Assembly: GCA_937868095.1 (NCBI GenBank)
Contig: CALMLO010000066.1
Span: forward strand, 49,982-113,981
From: an uncultured Phycisphaerales bacterium
GTDB lineage: Bacteria > Planctomycetota > Phycisphaerae > Sedimentisphaerales > Anaerohalosphaeraceae
Direction: 5' to 3'
Length of the DNA stretch: 64,000 nt
In this document: positions 17,930 to 25,579 of the stretch, piece after piece
Layout: each line of letters begins with the position of its first letter
Numbering within the stretch: position 1 is the stretch's first letter
Notes under the pieces: model-generated
The model's database searches: none
The model's input: only the letters and a program-made list of their open reading frames with translations
What the model was told of the DNA's origin: nothing
Position numbers and translations under genes: made by a program

Positions 17930-18110
17930 AAACCTTTTCCTTTCTTCAAGTTAGATATTTTCACCTGCCCGGCATATCTCTCACAAACTAAATAAAGTAC
18001 CCCCCCGGACCGGCTGAAGTCAAGAAAGATATAAAAAAGTTTTTCCCCTGCCGCCCCGCAAAAAAGGCAAAACCTACCCGTTTTCTTCTGCGGCCGGCGG
18101 GCAGGAAAAC

Positions 18111-18141
18111 AAAAAAGGCCCCTTCGAAAGAGGCCTTTTTT
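18111..18141 (-). terminator. Terminator after the PEP-CTERM gene
   Basis: AAAAAAGGCC and GGCCTTTTTT flank a short inner stem, giving a hairpin with a T tract on both strands, 22 bases beyond the PEP-CTERM stop codon. Confidence 0.8.
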
Positions 18142-18162
18142 GAAATGAAGGACCAATGACTG

Positions 18163-18807
18163 TTATTTTTTTCTGCCAAGCAGAAGCCCGCCCAACCCAA
18201 GCAGGGCCAGGGTGGCCGGTTCGGGAATCCCAATAACGACGGCCTTTGAAGCAATCTCGCCGGCAGGGTCGCTGACCGGGCCCAGAACGGCAAAACCAAC
18301 CTGCGCCACCGGGTTGGCAATCGGATTGACAACCAGAGACAGACTTCCGGCTCCAGGGGTGAGATCGGCAAAGACGCTGTTAATCGTTGCCCAGCCGCTG
18401 TCCGGATCCAGCACTTTGACAAACGCCCGGGTGGAATACCCCTCCGCAGCCAAATCATTCGACCGCACAACAAAATTGAATGTAATCGTCTGGCCGCCGA
18501 TACCGTAATACTCCTGATAGAAGTTGGCTTCCATCATCTTGTTCGGGGCGCCCTCCGGCGTTACCCAATAGGCATCCTGCGGATTCCAGCAGTTGGTATT
18601 GGACTGAAGGAGCAGGGCATCCCCCTCAAAATGAGCCCTCAAGTCTGCCGTCCCCCAAGAACTGCCCCACTGGTAGTTCATCCCCATGTCAAATACATTC
18701 ATGTACCCCATCCAGGACGCTGCTGGGTCCACACCGTCAACCACCACATCGGCCTGAACCATTCCAATCAGGCAAAGTACCGCTGCTACTATAAATACCT
18801 TTTTCAT
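18163..18807 (-). CDS. PEP-CTERM sorting-domain protein
   Basis: 214-residue exported protein. Signal peptide at about 1-20 (MKKVFIVAAVLCLIGMVQA then DVVVDG). The middle is a beta-rich domain of unknown function (NYQWGSSWGTADLRAHF, WNPQDAYWVTPEG, FNFVVRSNDL, FVKVLDPDSGWATINSVF). The C-terminus is a complete PEP-CTERM signal: IPEPATLALLGLGGLLLGRKK, meaning PEP motif, helix and basic tail, cut by an exosortase and probably linked to envelope polysaccharide. No exosortase gene is in the window. ATG 18807 has GGAGG 7 bases upstream. A 7-2-7 palindrome (CCCGCTGttCAGCGGG, 18863-18878) lies just upstream of a GATAAT -10-like element. Confidence 0.85.
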   Translation of the reverse strand: MKKVFIVAAVLCLIGMVQADVVVDGVDPAASWMGYMNVFDMGMNYQWGSSWGTADLRAHFEGDALLLQSNTNCWNPQDAYWVTPEGAPNKMMEANFYQEYYGIGGQTITFNFVVRSNDLAAEGYSTRAFVKVLDPDSGWATINSVFADLTPGAGSLSLVVNPIANPVAQVGFAVLGPVSDPAGEIASKAVVIGIPEPATLALLGLGGLLLGRKK

Positions 18808-19283
18808 CGCGTTTCCTCCAAACATAAACCTCGTTCACATTTTTACCCGATTATTATCTGCACCCGCTGAACAGCGGGATTGTCCGGAGATTGGCTCGGT
18901 GAAAAAATGCTCGAAGAAGGCAGACAAAGCCCCTTACAGAGGCCGGCGCCGGTTGGCTGGATGAGATTGTCCTGACGGATTGGAATCTGTTTTTTTTCAT
19001 TCCATCCTCGCTCCATAGAAACCGATGCTTTTGCACAAAAAGCGGCTGCAACCGGTTTCTAACTGTAAATCCTATCAATTTCGAAAAGGCAAGTCAATCT
19101 TTTTTAAAAAATTTCAGAAAAAGCCCCCCGAAAGGATATAAAATCGGCACACAACCGGCCGGCGGACCGGCAAAACTCATCCGCCGGCAACGATTTTCGC
19201 ACAGCAAACGGGAAAACCGCTTCTGAACAGCGACGTTCCGCCTCCAGAACAGCGGCTATTCCGCCCGCCGCAAAAATCACCCC
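18808..19283 (-). other. Upstream region of PEP-CTERM gene / downstream of asnS
   Basis: 476 bases with no convincing gene. It holds the palindrome CCCGCTGTTCAGCGGG (18863-18878, same on both strands) beside a -10-like GATAAT, and a perfect 9-bp inverted repeat (19158-19166 with 19180-19188, GCCGGCGGA/TCCGCCGGC) 95 bases after the asnS stop, which may end the asnS transcript although no T tract follows. Confidence 0.45.
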
Positions 19284-20792
19284 TCACAGGTACACTTTAT
19301 CCATCAGGCGGGGAAATGCGATGCACTGGCGGATATGCCGTTCGCCGGTAATCCAGGCCACCGTGCGTTCGACCCCCAAGCCGAAGCCCCCGTGCGGAAC
19401 CGAGCCGTATTTGCGCAAGTCCAGATACCACCAGTAATTCTGCGGATTGTATCCCTCTTCCTGAATCCGCTGGAGCAGCCGGTCATAATCGTCCTCGCGC
19501 ATGGAGCCGCCGATAATTTCCCCAAACCCGGCCGGCGCCAGCAAATCAAAGTTCTCCACCACACGCCCGTCAGAACGGTCGGTCTTCATATAAAAGGCCT
19601 TCGCCTCCCGCGGGTAATGAGTCACAAACACCGGCTTATCGTGCATCAGCGACAAAATCGTCTCATCCGAACCGCCCAAATCCTTGCCCCACCGGAACGA
19701 CGCAGCCAGCTGCGCATGTTTGGGATTATTCTGAATCTTTACCTCCAACTCTTCCAGTTCGCTTCGCAGTTCGGCAATCCGGCGGGCATTTTTTTCCTGC
19801 TGCCATTTCTTTTGGCCGCCCCGCTTTTCCTCCTGCTCCAGCGACCCCAGTTCCTCCCGCAGGCTGCGCCGCTCCTCCTCAAAAGACGCCAATTGCCGCG
19901 TCATAAAATCCTGGGTTACCTGGCTGGTGAGGATTTCGGCGGCCTGACTGTAGGTCAGTCTGACAAAGGGCGGCCGCACCTTTTCCAGACTGCCGATGTC
20001 GGCTCCGAGCGTCTCCAGTTCAGCCCGATTGTCCGTGAGCACACGCTGCACAACCGACACCACCAGCCCTTCCGCCAATTCGAGCAGCCCATCCAGGTCA
20101 ATATAAGCCGCCTCCGGCTCAACCATCCAGAACTCCGTCAGATGGCGTCGGGTCTTGCTTTTTTCAGCCCGAAAGGTCGGCCCAAAACAATACACCCGAC
20201 CGAAACTCATCGCCGCCGCCTCCAGATACAACTGGCCGGTTTGGGTCAAATGAAGCGGCTGGCCGAAGTAGTCCACCTCAAAAAGCGTCTGTTCCCCTTC
20301 GCCGGCAATCGTCGTAAAAATCGGCGTATCCACCAGCGTAAACCCCTGGTCATTAAAGAACCGCCGAATCGCATCGACCACCGTATGGCGGATTCGCCCG
20401 ATGCACCACGGCCGGCGGCTGCGCAAGTGAAGATGACGGTTCTGCAGAAGGAAGTCAATGCCGTGTTCTTTCGGCGTAATCGGATAGTCTCGGGCCGCCT
20501 GATGAATCTGCGCCTCCTCCACCAGAAGTTCACAGCCGCCCGGACTTCGCGGCTCAGCCCGAACCGTCCCGATAACAGACAAAGACGACTCCTGCCCCAG
20601 ATGCTCCAGCGCCTCATACAATTCTTCGCTCAGCCGGCCCTTTTCGACAACACACTGGCAAAGGCCGCTTCCGTCCCGCACAATCAGAAACTGCACCTTG
20701 CCGCTCGAACGGCTCTGATAAAGCCAGCCGTCCAACTGAACCTGACTGCCCAGATAATTCTTTAAATCCGAAATCCTTGCTTTCTCCGCCAT
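19284..20792 (-). CDS. asnS: Asparaginyl-tRNA synthetase
   Basis: 502-residue class IIb synthetase charging tRNA(Asn). The OB-fold anticodon-binding domain covers about 1-100 (VQLDGWLYQSRSSGKVQFLIVRDG). Motif 2 is visible in FGPTFRAEKSKTRRHLTEFWMVEPE and motif 3 in GGFGLGVERTVAW near the end; motif 1 in VVDAIRRFFNDQGFTLVDTPIFT. Length exceeds the usual 430-470 because about 70 highly charged, coiled-coil-like residues (roughly 292-362, rich in EEERRSLREEL-type heptads) are inserted between SQAAEIL and the WGKDLGGSDE strand. Catalytic motifs are all intact, so it should be active. Confidence 0.96.
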   Translation of the reverse strand: MAEKARISDLKNYLGSQVQLDGWLYQSRSSGKVQFLIVRDGSGLCQCVVEKGRLSEELYEALEHLGQESSLSVIGTVRAEPRSPGGCELLVEEAQIHQAARDYPITPKEHGIDFLLQNRHLHLRSRRPWCIGRIRHTVVDAIRRFFNDQGFTLVDTPIFTTIAGEGEQTLFEVDYFGQPLHLTQTGQLYLEAAAMSFGRVYCFGPTFRAEKSKTRRHLTEFWMVEPEAAYIDLDGLLELAEGLVVSVVQRVLTDNRAELETLGADIGSLEKVRPPFVRLTYSQAAEILTSQVTQDFMTRQLASFEEERRSLREELGSLEQEEKRGGQKKWQQEKNARRIAELRSELEELEVKIQNNPKHAQLAASFRWGKDLGGSDETILSLMHDKPVFVTHYPREAKAFYMKTDRSDGRVVENFDLLAPAGFGEIIGGSMREDDYDRLLQRIQEEGYNPQNYWWYLDLRKYGSVPHGGFGLGVERTVAWITGERHIRQCIAFPRLMDKVYL

Positions 20793-20862
20793 CTTTTTCT
20801 CGCTTTTGCTGAAAGTATTCTGATACAGATGTTCTATCTTGAACCGTCATTTCCGCCCGCCG

Positions 20863-22476
20863 TCAGCCGGCAGGGGGTTTGCCGCTCTGTTCCTGAACTA
20901 CCCGGCCGGACCCAAACGCCGAGTCGGCGTCCGGCGTCGGCCAGTAAAGCCGATCATCCTTGCCTTGCCGCGGGTCCTGTACGCCCCCGTCGTCCCGGCC
21001 GTTCGCCCCCACGCTGTAAAGAACAAACCCGTTCTGGGTCCGCCGATAAACAAAACGCTCTCCGCTGCGCAGGTCTGTCAGCTGCTCCGCCGGCAGACCG
21101 TTCTCCGCCAGTTCATTCAATTGCTCCGGCCAGCGGCCTTCCTTCAAATAATACCGCCGAAGTTCAATCAGCAGAGCCGTCGCCTGACGCAGGGCCTTAT
21201 GCTGGGCATCGCGCCGCTTGAGCGGATAATAGAAACTCACCTGACGCTTGGCATACCAATCCACCAGCGACCGGCAGTGCAGTCCGCGGCGCCACAGCGG
21301 CAGCGTATCCACAAACTCCAAATCCTGCCCCTGTTCAGCCAGCCGGGCGTATCGGTCGTACCGTTCATCAATCATCGCCGCCGCCGCCTCCGGCGAAGCC
21401 GGCATCGTCAGCCACATCACCAGCACCGCCAGCCGAATCATCTTCTCCGAGTCAAACAGCCGAACATGCGGATAGCCGAGCACCTCGTGCAGACCCAATC
21501 CCACATCCCTCGAAAGCCGGGCACGACCCTTCGAATCGGCCTGATAAAAAATGGCGGCTATATTGCGGGCCAGCAGTTTTTCCCGTTCGAGAATCCGCGG
21601 CCAATTCTCGTTCCAGTTCGGCTGCACCTGCCGGAGGGTTTCCTCAACCTGCTCCAGCATCGGCTCAGTACATTTCTCCACAATCATCCGGGCGAGCACC
21701 CGTGCGGCCACATCCTCCAGATAATAGCCGACCGCCTGGTCCAGCAGCGTTCCCTGCTGGTACAAATGCCCGGCTATCCGAACAATCGTCAGCTGCTTTT
21801 CGAGAGCCGACTCGTTCCTGCCCATTCCCAAATCCCGATTCGCCGAGCGAATCAGCATACTGCACCAGGCCCTCATTACCTTCAGCCGAAGCTGCTGCCG
21901 CTCATAGCGCACCGGATCCCCAGGCACCTCAAACCGGCAAACCGGCATCCGCGAAATCTCCATCACCATCTGCAGCAGCGGCTCCCATCGCTCCATCCAT
22001 TGGTCCAGCGACGGAAACTGCTCCGGCGTCCATGCTCCGCCATACGAAAGCTGATCCTCCTGCTCCGTATAAGGATAGGTAAAGATGCTCTCTTTGGTCT
22101 GCTCCACCAGCTGCTCATATCGGCCGGCCGCATTATCCGGAATTTCTTCCATCGGCTCCACCTGAAACGCATAGGTTTTCCATTCTTCTTCTCCCGTCAG
22201 GGGCAGATGAATCCACCCCCAAACCGCCACTGCGGCCGCCGCCATCGCCGCCCAGCACCATTTTTGGTAAGGTCGGGGCACCAGAATCGCCACAGCCGGT
22301 ATCAACGCCGGCAAAATCAGCACCTTTGCCGGCAGATGAAGAGCCAGCCCCACAGAAAACAAAACAGAAAAAACAGCAATGGCTGTCCAGCGGACAAACG
22401 CAAACAGAAGCCGACAGCCGCTTCGAAAAATTCTCCAAAACTCGCGGGGCTTTTTCTCACTCATAGCGGCCATCAT
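20863..22476 (-). CDS. Membrane protein of unknown function with pseudopilin-like end
   Basis: 537 residues, no family recognised for the whole. Three hydrophobic segments sit near the N-terminus (about 22-46, 49-66 and 73-88). A long soluble helical region then follows (about 95-440), with repeated Trp/Leu/Gln-rich helices. The last 100 residues (LRRYYLKEGRWPEQLNEL, then RRTQNGFVLYSVGANGRDDGG) look like the ending often seen in type II secretion pseudopilin-related proteins of planctomycetes, where this loop can bind calcium. ATG 22476 is followed four codons later by another ATG (22464); the ribosome site is weak for both. It lies 70 bases upstream of asnS on the same strand. Confidence 0.6.
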   Translation of the reverse strand: MMAAMSEKKPREFWRIFRSGCRLLFAFVRWTAIAVFSVLFSVGLALHLPAKVLILPALIPAVAILVPRPYQKWCWAAMAAAAVAVWGWIHLPLTGEEEWKTYAFQVEPMEEIPDNAAGRYEQLVEQTKESIFTYPYTEQEDQLSYGGAWTPEQFPSLDQWMERWEPLLQMVMEISRMPVCRFEVPGDPVRYERQQLRLKVMRAWCSMLIRSANRDLGMGRNESALEKQLTIVRIAGHLYQQGTLLDQAVGYYLEDVAARVLARMIVEKCTEPMLEQVEETLRQVQPNWNENWPRILEREKLLARNIAAIFYQADSKGRARLSRDVGLGLHEVLGYPHVRLFDSEKMIRLAVLVMWLTMPASPEAAAAMIDERYDRYARLAEQGQDLEFVDTLPLWRRGLHCRSLVDWYAKRQVSFYYPLKRRDAQHKALRQATALLIELRRYYLKEGRWPEQLNELAENGLPAEQLTDLRSGERFVYRRTQNGFVLYSVGANGRDDGGVQDPRQGKDDRLYWPTPDADSAFGSGRVVQEQSGKPPAG

Positions 22477-22900
22477 CCTATCCGCTCAAAAATCCGCATA
22501 CAAGAAACAATTCCCATCTTTCTGCCGATGAATCCAGCAAACCCCTTATTCTACCGTGAGATACCGGAAAAATACCTCATACTCAAGAAAAGTCCATTTT
22601 TTCTATCAATCATTTGCCTTCCCCATACGGCTGTATCTAAGGAGCTTCTAAGAAATCCTCCCCAAGGGTACAAGGGAGTTTCTTTTAGGCCGGAAGAGTT
22701 CGAGCAGGAAAATCTGTTCAAACGCACCAGAGCAGAAATAATTCGCAAGCCAATAACGATAAAAAGTTCGCAGGCGGTTCTTTGAAAAGAAAATAGGCAG
22801 ATTGGAGAAAACCGGCTAAAAAACTTGATTTTTCCGGCTGTTTTTTCGTAAAATGTTCTGCTTCTTAGAGATACAACAGGAAACATTCGGAGTCAGGGTT
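22477..22900. other. Divergent intergenic region before the ECF sigma gene
   Basis: 424 bases between divergent genes. AT-rich around 22790-22860. A CGTAAAA stretch at 22845-22851 resembles an ECF -10, but no GGAAC-type -35 is found 16-17 bases upstream. No gene is convincing on either strand. Confidence 0.35.
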
Positions 22901-23452
22901 GTGGGGTCGGAAAAAAATAGTCCGTCGCAGACGCAGACGGAAGCTCGGAAGCGGGCCTCCCGCCTGTTTCAGGAGCATGAGGATTTCATTCGCTCTGCGA
23001 TTCGCTTTGCGATTCGAAATCCAGCCGATGCCGATGACTTTTACCAGGACCTTTACCTGTCGTTCGTCCTAAACCCCCCGGCGGACGAAATCCGCAAACC
23101 CAGGGGCTTTTTCTACCGGCTCATTCGGGAACGAGCCAAAGACTGGTATCGAAAGCACGCCCGAAGACAGAAAAAGATGAAGGAATTGTTCCTTCAGACA
23201 GACCTCCAAACCGAGCCAAGCCCCCAGGCCGTTTTTGCCGATGCCGAAGAAATGGCGGCCCTCTTTGATAAGATTGAATCCTGCTTGAAAACCAACGAAG
23301 GCCGTGCCATTCTCTACCGCTATAAATACGACTACACCCTCGAAGAGACAGCACGAAAGATGGGCATCAAGCCCAAATCGGTTGTTCGATACACTTGTAC
23401 AGGACTTAAAAAAATCAGAGAAATTTTTCAGAAAAGAAGGATGCACTTATGA
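22901..23452 (+). CDS. ECF-type RNA polymerase sigma factor
   Basis: About 183 residues. Region 2 is seen in DADDFYQDLYLSFVLNPP and RGFFYRLIRERAKDWYRKHARR, and region 4 in ILYRYKYDYTLEETARKMGIKPKSVVRYTCTGLKKI, with the helix-turn-helix for -35 recognition. There is no region 1 or 3, as expected for an extracytoplasmic-function sigma. GTG 22901 is preferred because GGAG lies upstream; an in-frame ATG at 22853 has no ribosome site. The stop overlaps the start of the next gene (ATGA), a putative anti-sigma factor, so the two are translationally coupled. Target genes are unknown. Confidence 0.88.
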   Translation: MGSEKNSPSQTQTEARKRASRLFQEHEDFIRSAIRFAIRNPADADDFYQDLYLSFVLNPPADEIRKPRGFFYRLIRERAKDWYRKHARRQKKMKELFLQTDLQTEPSPQAVFADAEEMAALFDKIESCLKTNEGRAILYRYKYDYTLEETARKMGIKPKSVVRYTCTGLKKIREIFQKRRMHL

Positions 23453-24756
23453 AGAAGGAGATAAAGCCCATTTGTCAGCAGTCGGCCGAGTTCTATTACG
23501 ACTTTTTGGCCGAGCCGCAGACAGTCCCGCCGGCTGTGCGGGAACATATCGAACAATGCCCCCGCTGCCGGGATGAAATCCAGCGTCTTCAGGATGCTCT
23601 CCAGTCCCCGCCCCCGGAGGCCCGGCCTGTCCGGCAAGATGTTCTGCGCTGCCAGATACCGCTTTTTGACAAATGGGTGGACTGCACCCAGACCAAACCA
23701 TTTTTGCCTCTTTTAACCATTCCGGCGTTCGCCCCCTCTGTTCCGACGCCGATAGCCGCCCATCTGGCCCATTGCTCTCACTGCCGGCAGGACAAGGCCG
23801 CCCTCGAACGGCTCTCACTGACGGCTGAGCAGGCAATCGCCGCCGCCCGTGTGCTCTGCGGTGATGTCAAGCCCAAAGAGCAATTCTCCGGCACCTGTGC
23901 CGACCTGCTTGAAACCATTCTGCGGCGGCCGGCGTCAGACGTGCTCACCAAACTGAGCCGCAATCAAACCGACGGCACATTCCAAATCGCCGTCGCTGAA
24001 CAGCCCGCCTCTGCACCGCAGTCAAGGCCCTCTCCTTCGGCTTCTCACCGGAAATGGCTTCGTCCGGCCGCGGCCGCCGCTGTTCTTTTCATTGCGGCCC
24101 TGTTTCTTTGGCAGGTAAAGCCCGCTTGCGGCCTGGACATAAGCGAGGTATATCAGGCCCTCGGCAAGGCCGTGAATGTTGCCATCGCCTCCTATCCGCT
24201 CCCAAATGCCCCGGCCATGCTCATCGCCCCCTATGCCCTCGAGGAGCAGCGGCCTCTTCAGGAAATCTGGGGCTCCGATTCGCTGGCTGTTCAACTCTTT
24301 ATCGAAAAGGAACAGGCCGTTTTATGGGATTTAACCCGGCAGAGAAAAATCATTAAGTCCGCAGCCGGCCTGGAAACAATCCCGATCACCCAACCCGTGA
24401 AAAAACTCCAGCCCCCCTGGGGGCTTTTGCCCTTCCGCTCCCCTGCCGAACTTCCCGCCAAGTATAAATGGAAACAGGTTCGCCCTTCTGATGAGGAAGA
24501 CCTGCCGGCACATATCAAGGTCTATGATTTAACCTGGACGGATTTTTCATCTTCCGGACAGCCGATTGAACGCCGCTGGCGCGGATACCTCGATGCCAAA
24601 ACCAAGTATCCCATCCGCATCGAATGGTGGGAAAAACTCGGCAATGAGCCGTTCAGGAGAATCACTTCCACCACCATCCGCTATCCGGCGGATGAAGAAG
24701 TGCTCGCGCGAATCGCCGCAGAAGGGTTCGACTACCGGCCGGCTGTCCAGAAGTAA
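23449..24756 (+). CDS. Putative membrane anti-sigma factor with two zinc-finger-like motifs
   Basis: 435 residues. The cytoplasmic N-terminal half contains two HxxxCxxC motifs of the ZAS anti-sigma type, HIEQCPRC (H33, C37, C40) and HLAHCSHC (H105, C109, C112), so a duplicated zinc-binding module. A single TM helix lies at about 204-222. The 210-residue outer part has beta strands such as RRWRGYLDAKTKYPIRIEWW, like the substrate-binding folds of RseB/LolA-type sensors. It overlaps the ECF sigma gene by 4 bases. The likely job is to hold the sigma factor at the membrane until an envelope signal frees it (inference from context). Its 3' end overlaps a convergent pseudopilin gene by 25 bases. 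Confidence 0.75.
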   Translation: MKKEIKPICQQSAEFYYDFLAEPQTVPPAVREHIEQCPRCRDEIQRLQDALQSPPPEARPVRQDVLRCQIPLFDKWVDCTQTKPFLPLLTIPAFAPSVPTPIAAHLAHCSHCRQDKAALERLSLTAEQAIAAARVLCGDVKPKEQFSGTCADLLETILRRPASDVLTKLSRNQTDGTFQIAVAEQPASAPQSRPSPSASHRKWLRPAAAAAVLFIAALFLWQVKPACGLDISEVYQALGKAVNVAIASYPLPNAPAMLIAPYALEEQRPLQEIWGSDSLAVQLFIEKEQAVLWDLTRQRKIIKSAAGLETIPITQPVKKLQPPWGLLPFRSPAELPAKYKWKQVRPSDEEDLPAHIKVYDLTWTDFSSSGQPIERRWRGYLDAKTKYPIRIEWWEKLGNEPFRRITSTTIRYPADEEVLARIAAEGFDYRPAVQK

Positions 24757-25532
24757 AGCGGAAAGAGGACGCCCTTCTCATCGGCCCTGACCCAGAAACG
24801 CTCGGCCTTCCTCGAGGCGACCTGTCCATCCGCATAAGCGACGGAAACGGTCCCGCCGCGATGTCGGCCGGCCAGAGCATCCGCCTGCTGCTGCGGATGA
24901 ATCGGGCGGGCATGATTAACAGTCAGCCCAGGCAGATAAAACGAATCATCACGCATCGGATTGTTGTCAAAGGGATGCTCCATTCCCGCCGCCGCCTTCC
25001 AACTGATAAGCCCATAGCCGGAATCTGAATACACCAGCATTTCCGACGGACGCCGAATCTGCCCTTTGCTCAGCGGTCGCCCCAAAAACTCCCCATCTTC
25101 TGCATCCGAAGCCCACTTGGCTATGGAATAATTGATTCCGTAATTGCACCACAAAATATCCTCCCCCAGCGGCGAGTTCATTGGACGACGAGACGGACAC
25201 CACAGAACCCCTCCGCTGGAGCGGTCCTCAATCCCCAAAAAGTCAAACCACCACCACCCGGGAAGGTCATAAAGTTGATTGCCCGCAAAACCGCCGGTCG
25301 GAGCACTGAGCGAACAGGGAGTCAAACAGCAAAAACCCTGCGGGAAGGAGCCGTGGTCCTGAGCATATAACTCGGTAATCAAAGAAATCTGCTTCAGATT
25401 GGATATGCAGACAACCGCACGGCCGGAGTCGCGGCCGGATTTGAGCATCGGAACAGTCAGGGCCAGCAAAACGGCCGTCACCGCCGCCGTCACCAGCACT
25501 TCCACCAACGTCAGGCCTCTCCTGTCTTGCAT
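24732..25532 (-). CDS. Prepilin-type N-terminal cleavage protein (DUF1559-like pseudopilin)
   Basis: 266 residues. The N-terminus MQDRRG-LTLVEVLVTAAVTAVL is a type IV prepilin leader with cleavage after Gly 6 and Glu 5 of the mature form, followed by one hydrophobic helix. The body has ISNLKQISLITELYAQDHG and ends with HRGGTVSVAYADGQV, a variant of the H-X9-DG motif common in large planctomycete pseudopilin families. ATG 25532 was chosen because it gives the short charged leader; the ribosome site is weak. It lies 47 bases behind the C39-like peptidase gene and is probably the last gene of that operon. Function is not known; secretion or surface filament roles are guesses. Confidence 0.8.
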   Translation of the reverse strand: MQDRRGLTLVEVLVTAAVTAVLLALTVPMLKSGRDSGRAVVCISNLKQISLITELYAQDHGSFPQGFCCLTPCSLSAPTGGFAGNQLYDLPGWWWFDFLGIEDRSSGGVLWCPSRRPMNSPLGEDILWCNYGINYSIAKWASDAEDGEFLGRPLSKGQIRRPSEMLVYSDSGYGLISWKAAAGMEHPFDNNPMRDDSFYLPGLTVNHARPIHPQQQADALAGRHRGGTVSVAYADGQVASRKAERFWVRADEKGVLFPLYFWTAGR

Positions 25533-25579
25533 AGCAGGACAGAATAACGCACTGCTCTTCCAAAAGCAAGAAAAACCGC

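Noticed and set aside
20839..22785. 648-codon frame antisense to the membrane protein upstream of asnS
   Set aside because: Low-complexity Arg/Pro/His-rich product; the opposite strand carries the gene with signal-like membrane helices.
22551..22886. 111-codon minus-strand gene before the ECF sigma gene
   Set aside because: No ribosome site, no recognisable domain, and it crosses the sigma gene start.
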